The notes beneath the pieces are model-generated. The model was given only the letters and a program-made list of their open reading frames with translations, did not search any database and had not been told where the DNA came from. Both the position numbers and the translations under genes were made by a program. Of a stretch of 64,000 nucleotides of DNA, positions 38,254 through 64,000 are shown one piece after another (positions within the stretch are counted from its first letter, which is position 1; each line of letters opens with the position of its first letter). Source of the DNA: Liolophura sinensis. Lineage: Eukaryota; Mollusca; Polyplacophora; Chitonida; Chitonidae. The DNA lies in NCBI RefSeq assembly GCF_032854445.1, contig NC_088299.1:10283608-10347607 (forward strand), given 5' to 3'.

Positions 38254-38839
38254 GGTAGATAACCGGCTTAACATAAGACACAGCTATTTATTTATTTATT
38301 TATTTGGCCGTCAATGCCACACTCGCGAAGTTACCACACATGAAAAGTTCACAGGTTTAAGAGTTGATGGAGCTCGAGCGCCCCCTATCGGCACTGCCAG
38401 TCACTGCTCTTTTACGTTTGTAGGCCTATGTATGCATGTTTGAATTGTGAAAGACCTGTAGACTTCATTTCATACATTTACATGAAAATAAACGTTTTGT
38501 AATCATACGTGACACACAGGTAAACTTTCATATGTAGGCTGACACGGTACTTTTCTTGCAGTACCAATTTGGTTGCAGCTTTGTACACGTTAATATCCAT
38601 TTTTGGGGTGTCATGTACCCAACGGTTACTGAACAGTCCAGCGTCGGGTGATACATGCAGCCTGTTTCAGCTGGTAACGGATTTGTTACTAAATGGCAAC
38701 AACTTGGTTACAGTATCACTTAAAACTTATTGGTAAAGCCAAACATAGCCATGTGTTACAACCAGGGAAACTGACTGGTACTGAGTAGATGTCTTTTCTT
38801 GCATTTCCACTCAGTTACCAATTGGTACACTTAAAAAAA

Positions 38840-39070
38840 TTAAAGTTAATTTTGACAGAATACCTGTTAAGTAATGCTTGAATCTATTCTGTTATTAAAA
38901 CACAACATTGTGTCATATTCATGATAACATCCTGTTAGTGTAATATAATCGTTATGTAGAGTTAATTGAACATGTGTGTTATATTTAACAGAATAATCTG
39001 CTGCAATAACAGAATACATTCTAGCATCACTCAGACAACAGACATTCTGTTAAATTTAACAGATTATTTT
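38840..39070. repeat. Cluster of TTCTGTTA / TAACAGAA motifs, possible MITE remnants
   Basis: The motif recurs at least six times in both orientations, including a perfect 18-base palindrome TCTGTTAAATTTAACAGA at 39046-39063. Confidence 0.5.
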
Positions 39071-42000
39071 TTTCAGAGTAACCAACCTTTTACAAACTTG
39101 TAAGGGTTGGTCACAGTTTGCGTGTGTAATGGTCTGAAAGGTTTATAAATGCTGCTAACTTAAAGACACCGGAGACTTTTAACTAAAAAAACCCATCAGC
39201 CAAAAATCAAATCGAATTTTTGCTATTGCTCTTTAGAATAGATAAAACAGTTACTATTTGGTTAGTATGAATCTTAGAAACTGAAAGACAATCGTCAGGG
39301 TCATTTATCATAAAAACATTTATTTATGTATTCACATTTGACAAACATGCTGGACATTCTCTGAGAGAACAGGTCAATTAAAACATCAAACAACTATAAT
39401 CAAATGTAGCTAATATAAAATAAACAGAACAAAATCCATCTATAATGAATCTAACGCATGCAAAAAAAAAAAAAAAATCCCCTATTGACATACACTAGAC
39501 TGCCCAGCAGTTCACACCATAACACCACCTTATCTAGGATTCACACAGCTAAATACCCGAGCAGTTAAGTTACATACAGTGTCAGCGCTGACATTGTCTC
39601 TAAAGCACAAGTCTGAAAATCACCAACTGGACTGCACTTAAATAATTTAGCCCAATAGATATTTACGGCCGGCGGAATCACCTCCACTGGTTTGCTCACA
39701 AGAAACTGTTCGACACCCCTTACTTCCTGCACTGTCGGCACATATGTGTAGTTTTGTTGCAATGGAAAATAAATGACAAACTTTTGTGCAGTACATGTAG
39801 CCACAAGAGCATAGGCTAGTTTAATGGAGTATTTAATCCCTGTACATAAAATAAAGGAATTGGACATTTCACAAAATTTGCACTCAATGGACCAACGCAC
39901 ACATAAATACATGTAACCCAAGATACTTGGAAGATGTTTCTTGAAATGCAGTTCTCCTGTGTATCAGATATGCCATAAAAAAGCTGTATTTTATGCACGA
40001 GTCGCGCTAAGATATCACTCTCCCCCAAAATAATCACAACCCATCCAAGATAATGATGGCGATTACTGGGATATAAACTAACACAATGCTTATGACAACC
40101 CACTTTATGATGGTGTGACACAACTTGCCTACGTATATCACTGAACTGTACTGATATCCATTCTACTGACTGACCAGCTAACATTAAAATGAACTACTGG
40201 AATTTCTATAACAAAACCCACTTAACCCAACAGAAAGTTGCTGATTCCAGATCCTGTGTTAAGCACTGTATGACATTCATTTATTATCATGATATGGTCT
40301 TAATGTCCCCATTCAAAAGAAAATCATTTGAAGGTGCAAGACAAGGACATCAAGGGCAATGTTGTTATATCTGAACACAATCAAACACGGGCTTCAGGTG
40401 ATTGTATTCACTGCTCAAAATGCTTACATATTTCATGAATATATATCAAGTAAAAAAAACCAATAATTTACATAATCCTCACTGATGCCCACATACTATT
40501 AAACAAAAAAGGATGGACGTTTCAGTGCCAAGTTTGAAGTCAGGGTCCGAATTTATCAAGCAACTCAAAAAGTCAATCTCAGAACAGGAAAGAGCTCAAA
40601 TTGTGATTAGTACTTTGTTCTGCAGTAAAGAATCAACGTACAAATTTTTATAGAAGGAAATATTTTAATTGCAGTGATGTTTGAATTTTTGGCATAAGTT
40701 TTAAGATGTTTAATAAATACAGGCCTTGCTTTGAATCAGAACACCTGTGCGTGTATTAGTATAAATCAAGATGACTATTGCAAGTTATGAGGGAATTTTT
40801 TGACACAAGAGTCGCAAATTTATATCTATGACAATGAAAATAAATCATGCATCATGTCCAGGGGATGAAAGTCACGGATAAAGAGGCATAAAAAAGAAAA
40901 AAAAGAGTGACAATGTGGTGAAGATGAAATGATTTGGAAGACAGGAAGAGTTTTACATAATGCCAAGCACTTTTAACAATCACTTTCACATGTGGCAGAG
41001 GTGTATTAGGGGATTGAAATCATACATAAAAGTTAAATCCCCAAAGATTAAAGTATTCCTTTGTCCAGTCATAAAATACAAATATCTTTATGCAACCTTT
41101 CAGTGCAGAAATACATGTAAGTAACCTAGAAGCTGAAAAATGAAGTGTGCATCCACACAGTAAGCTATAAATAAGATAAATTATTTTAGGCCTTTGACCA
41201 GGATATTATTTTGGCACCAACTTTCACCACACTCTCTAAAACAAAAAAGGTGAAAATACATGACTGTTTTTCAGGTTTTTAGCTTTCTACCAGAGAATTT
41301 ATCTAACGTATACTTCAGTACAAACAAACTTGAGTTTCCATGACGATGATGCCATCAAAGAGGACACGGTTTCAGAAAACTTAAGTATAGTAAGTAACTT
41401 GCTTAAGTCAGAATTTCAACATGCACTGTTGCTCAACAAAACCTAAGTCAAATATTTAGTATAGTTTTCATCTTGTTGAAGCAAAACACTTTGTTTACCA
41501 TAATTCTTCTGGAATTTCAAACACTCCCGAAATTCAGACACTCTTGAATATCCCAAACAGAATTTCAGAAGTTTCATGAGCCTGAGCCCCGATGATCAGC
41601 CTGTCAGCTTAAACATGTTTACTTTGTTCATTTGTCCACAATCCTGCGGAGTTTGGGGGATGTAACACATGATAATCCCAGTGGCTAACCATTCAAGCTA
41701 ACCACTGTATTTCACCCTAAGTTTAACCCCTTTCCAGTAACACATTTCGCTTGATTCTGATTGATTCATCCACCTCATAGTCATATATTAAAGAGTTCTT
41801 TGTGAAACGCAATTAATTTCAAATAAAAAATATTTCTGTGTTGGCATCAAAAAGTATGATTTTAAGACCATTGCATGCTTCTACATTTTTACTTACCAAA
41901 CTTCAGGCGAAATACAGTACGTTTAAACTGTATTGGTGCTTCAGGTCTCCCTTTAGCAACCTTTCATCTTGTTTACCTCCTTCACTTTAGAGAGCTGTGT

Positions 42001-42949
42001 TAGAGATTGTTTGACTCACAAAATGGCTAAAGATAATTTAGAGAGCTGACGGTCGGTATTTGTGAATCTAGAGGTAATGCCAAATCTGCATACTATTATC
42101 TTTTATAGGAGGAGAAGTATGTACAATGAATGAGGTATTTATGAATATGAGTTTATAAACTTCTAATATTCAGGCTTGAGTTACACATTCTTTAATCATG
42201 CGAGATACACGTACTACTCAAGGACTGTGTTCACACACATCTTCTAATCACCACAGACTGTTTGCATGTGTTTCCACACTTCCTAATCTTCATGGGGATA
42301 CATGTATTTCTTATAACTTGTAACCATCTGGAATGAGTTCACACAGTAAAATACTGCAGATTCCAGTCATAAATCCTAGAAAAAGGTATGGAGGAGAAAA
42401 TAGACAATAACCCCCACAGAAAAAAAATAATAAATAGAAAAGAAAAAAGGAAAGTGCAAACCTCTCAATAAATACATATCCAAATAAGATATTGTGATTA
42501 AGTTTTGGTGAATATAAATGTTGCATTTTGCACAAACACCTTGCCACATGAGTACAAATGAGGAGATTCTAAATATGTAGGCACCATTTTACAGTCACTC
42601 ATAAGAATGTCCAAATTGGCATTGTCTTTGTCACCTTACCCTCCCAGGGGTTAAGATGACGATAACTTTGGTAATCAGGTATTAGATATGGTATAATAAT
42701 GACGCTAATATCAGTGGTCCCAACACAATACCTGGCCGTGTGATTTATCTCTGCAATCACTGATGATGGACCAGGCTTTGGCCGTTATGTTGGACATACT
42801 TACACAAGCTCTGGTATCGAAGCAGCCTGGAGTATTTGAACATGGCAATCTGGCATGGGTTAACCTTTACATATCTATAGCATACAGATAAACCATGTGA
42901 AGATCACATGATACATTGTGTTTCCATCTCACTGTGAAGATACTGTGAA

Positions 42950-43535
42950 AACACACACATGAAGCATTCATCACAATTCCTTAATGTGATTGTTAAATGT
43001 ACTTCAGAAAACACACAAATGAAGCCTTCATCACAAGTTCCTCCCTGTGGATGTATAAAGGCGTACTTAAGAAAACACACAGATGAAGCCTTCTCCACAA
43101 TTCCTTCCTGTGATTGTATAAAGGTGTACTTAAGAAAACGCACAAATGAAGCCTTTGTCACAATTCTTTCCTGTGGCTGTATAAAGGTGTTCTTAAGACA
43201 ACGCACAAATGAAGCCTTCATCACAATTCCTTCCTGTGGCTGTATAAAGGTGTTCTTAAGACAACGCACAAATGAAGCCTTTGTCACAATTTCTTCCTGT
43301 GGCTGTATAAAGGTGTACTTAGGAAAACACATAAATGAAGCCTTCGTCACAATTCCTTCCTGTGGCTGTATAAAGGTGTACTTAGGAAAACACATAAATG
43401 AAGCCTTCATCACAATTCCTTCCTGTGGCTGTATAAATGTGTACTTAAGAAAACGCACAAATGAAGCCTTCGTCAGAATTCCTTCCTGTGGCTGTATAAA
43501 TGTGTACTTAGAAAACACACAGATACCATGTCACC
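42950..43535. repeat. 63-bp minisatellite open on both strands
   Basis: About nine units with blocks ACAAATGAAGCCTTCATCAC, AATTCCTTCCTGTGGCTGTA and TAAAGGTGTACTTAAGAAAA. Because the unit is 21 codons without a stop, both strands stay open for ~200 codons. Differences between units change amino acids freely, so coding use is unlikely. It may lie in the MBTPS1 3' UTR or flank. Confidence 0.93.
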
Positions 43536-43996
43536 ATCGTAATTCTTTTCTGCTAAGATAAACTTTCTCTTTGGCGTCAATCTTCGTCGTGAAATCTGTG
43601 TTTCCACTAGCAGTTAATCAATTCTTGAAAGCCTCATCAATACTTCCCAAGAGCAGTAGAACGGTTCTGGAAACCAGCCATTTAATAATTCTAGAGACAT
43701 TTTGGTCGATGTTATCAAGGACCCTGATACGTGCACAAGATTTGTCCATGACCAGCAAATCCTCAATTGTTATCTCACTGATCCAGCAGTATGCGGACAT
43801 AAGCTGTAACTCCCAGCAATCACACGCCTGCATCCTTGATGAGAGCATCTGTAATTCCCAGCACAATACTGAATCTTCCAACATCACTGTAGGTATGCAT
43901 CATATCATCATCTTATCTATTCAATGTGGGACTTGTAAAACTCCTTCTCCTCCATATCAAGAGGTTGCAAAGCTGTGAACTCATTTGTTCTTTTTC

Positions 43997-44002
43997 TTTA
44001 TT
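43997..44002 (-). promoter_or_regulatory. Candidate polyadenylation signal for MBTPS1
   Basis: AATAAA on the minus strand about 310 bases after the stop codon. It is the first canonical hexamer I noticed downstream. Others occur further on, for example near 39320, so a much longer 3' UTR is also possible. Confidence 0.35.
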
Positions 44003-44307
44003 ACCTCACAATTATCGATGTACCATAAAACATGTATGAACCACGCACGCACTGCAACGTCACAGAAGAAAATGATGTGTTGTACTGTCATTTGGACCTT
44101 CTGTGTAGCTTGTCCTTGAGTCTCCCATTGTTGGTGACTTACGTTAGCAATGCACACAACTCACGGCTATTACACACTTCCCATTACATTTAGCCAGATT
44201 ATCACAAGACCATGTCAGGTTCATGTACAGTTCCACCATGGATGACCCTAGAGATGAAACATGAACGACAACAAACACTGAGCGGTGGTCTAAGATTCCT
44301 GCAGGGG

Positions 44308-64000
<19,693 letters not shown>

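Larger units (their letters stand above)
39071..44307. other. SINE-poor region downstream of the MBTPS1 stop; 3' UTR or intergenic
   Basis: No SINE copy was found between 38254 and 45483, although the families occur every 1-3 kb on both sides. AATAAA hexamers on the minus strand occur near 44000 and near 39320. The 63-bp minisatellite lies inside. Whether part or all is transcribed as 3' UTR cannot be decided from sequence. Confidence 0.4.

Noticed and set aside
39565-40184. Minus-strand frames of 118 and 122 codons
   Set aside because: They overlap in different frames, lack similarity, and lie in the possible 3' UTR or flank of MBTPS1.
42904-43561. Two overlapping ~200-codon open frames on opposite strands
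   Set aside because: Both result from a stop-free 63-bp tandem unit; unit changes are not biased to synonymous sites and no splice or start context supports a gene.

Overview
The window is nuclear DNA of an intron-rich marine invertebrate, most likely a mollusc or a close lophotrochozoan. It is AT-rich and packed with tRNA-derived SINEs, minisatellites and simple repeats, and its genes are split into short exons with GT-AG borders. The two recognisable genes are metazoan, and both lie on the minus strand. Nothing looks bacterial: there are no operons, CRISPR arrays or rRNA genes.

Left part (1-9 kb): an array of a 55-bp satellite opens the window, and an older, diverged array of the same family lies near 2.3-2.7 kb. 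Between them is a decayed reverse-transcriptase fragment split by a SINE. At 6700-7108 lies the first coding exon of an SLC6 monoamine (dopamine/serotonin-like) transporter. The rest of that gene would lie beyond base 1.

Middle (9-44 kb): no gene was recognised. The interval holds SINEs, an old ~250-bp segmental duplication, a 1.7-kb array of 37-bp repeats (27.8-29.5 kb), several smaller minisatellites, a ~130-bp hairpin, and a SINE-poor stretch (38.3-45.4 kb) that may include the 3' UTR and downstream flank of the next gene.

Right part (44.3-64 kb): one large gene, the site-1 protease MBTPS1 (S1P/SKI-1), runs on the minus strand. Twenty-seven exons could be joined by eye with consistent reading phases from the window edge to the stop codon, giving about 930 residues. 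They cover a prodomain remnant, the subtilisin-like catalytic domain (D, H, N, S), the downstream lumenal region, a transmembrane helix and a basic tail. Only the signal peptide and the first part of the prodomain lie outside. Its introns contain SINEs, a MITE-like family with terminal inverted repeats, a G-quadruplex motif, and a 26-bp minisatellite that amplifies the exon 7 splice-donor junction. That minisatellite is the most striking observation here.
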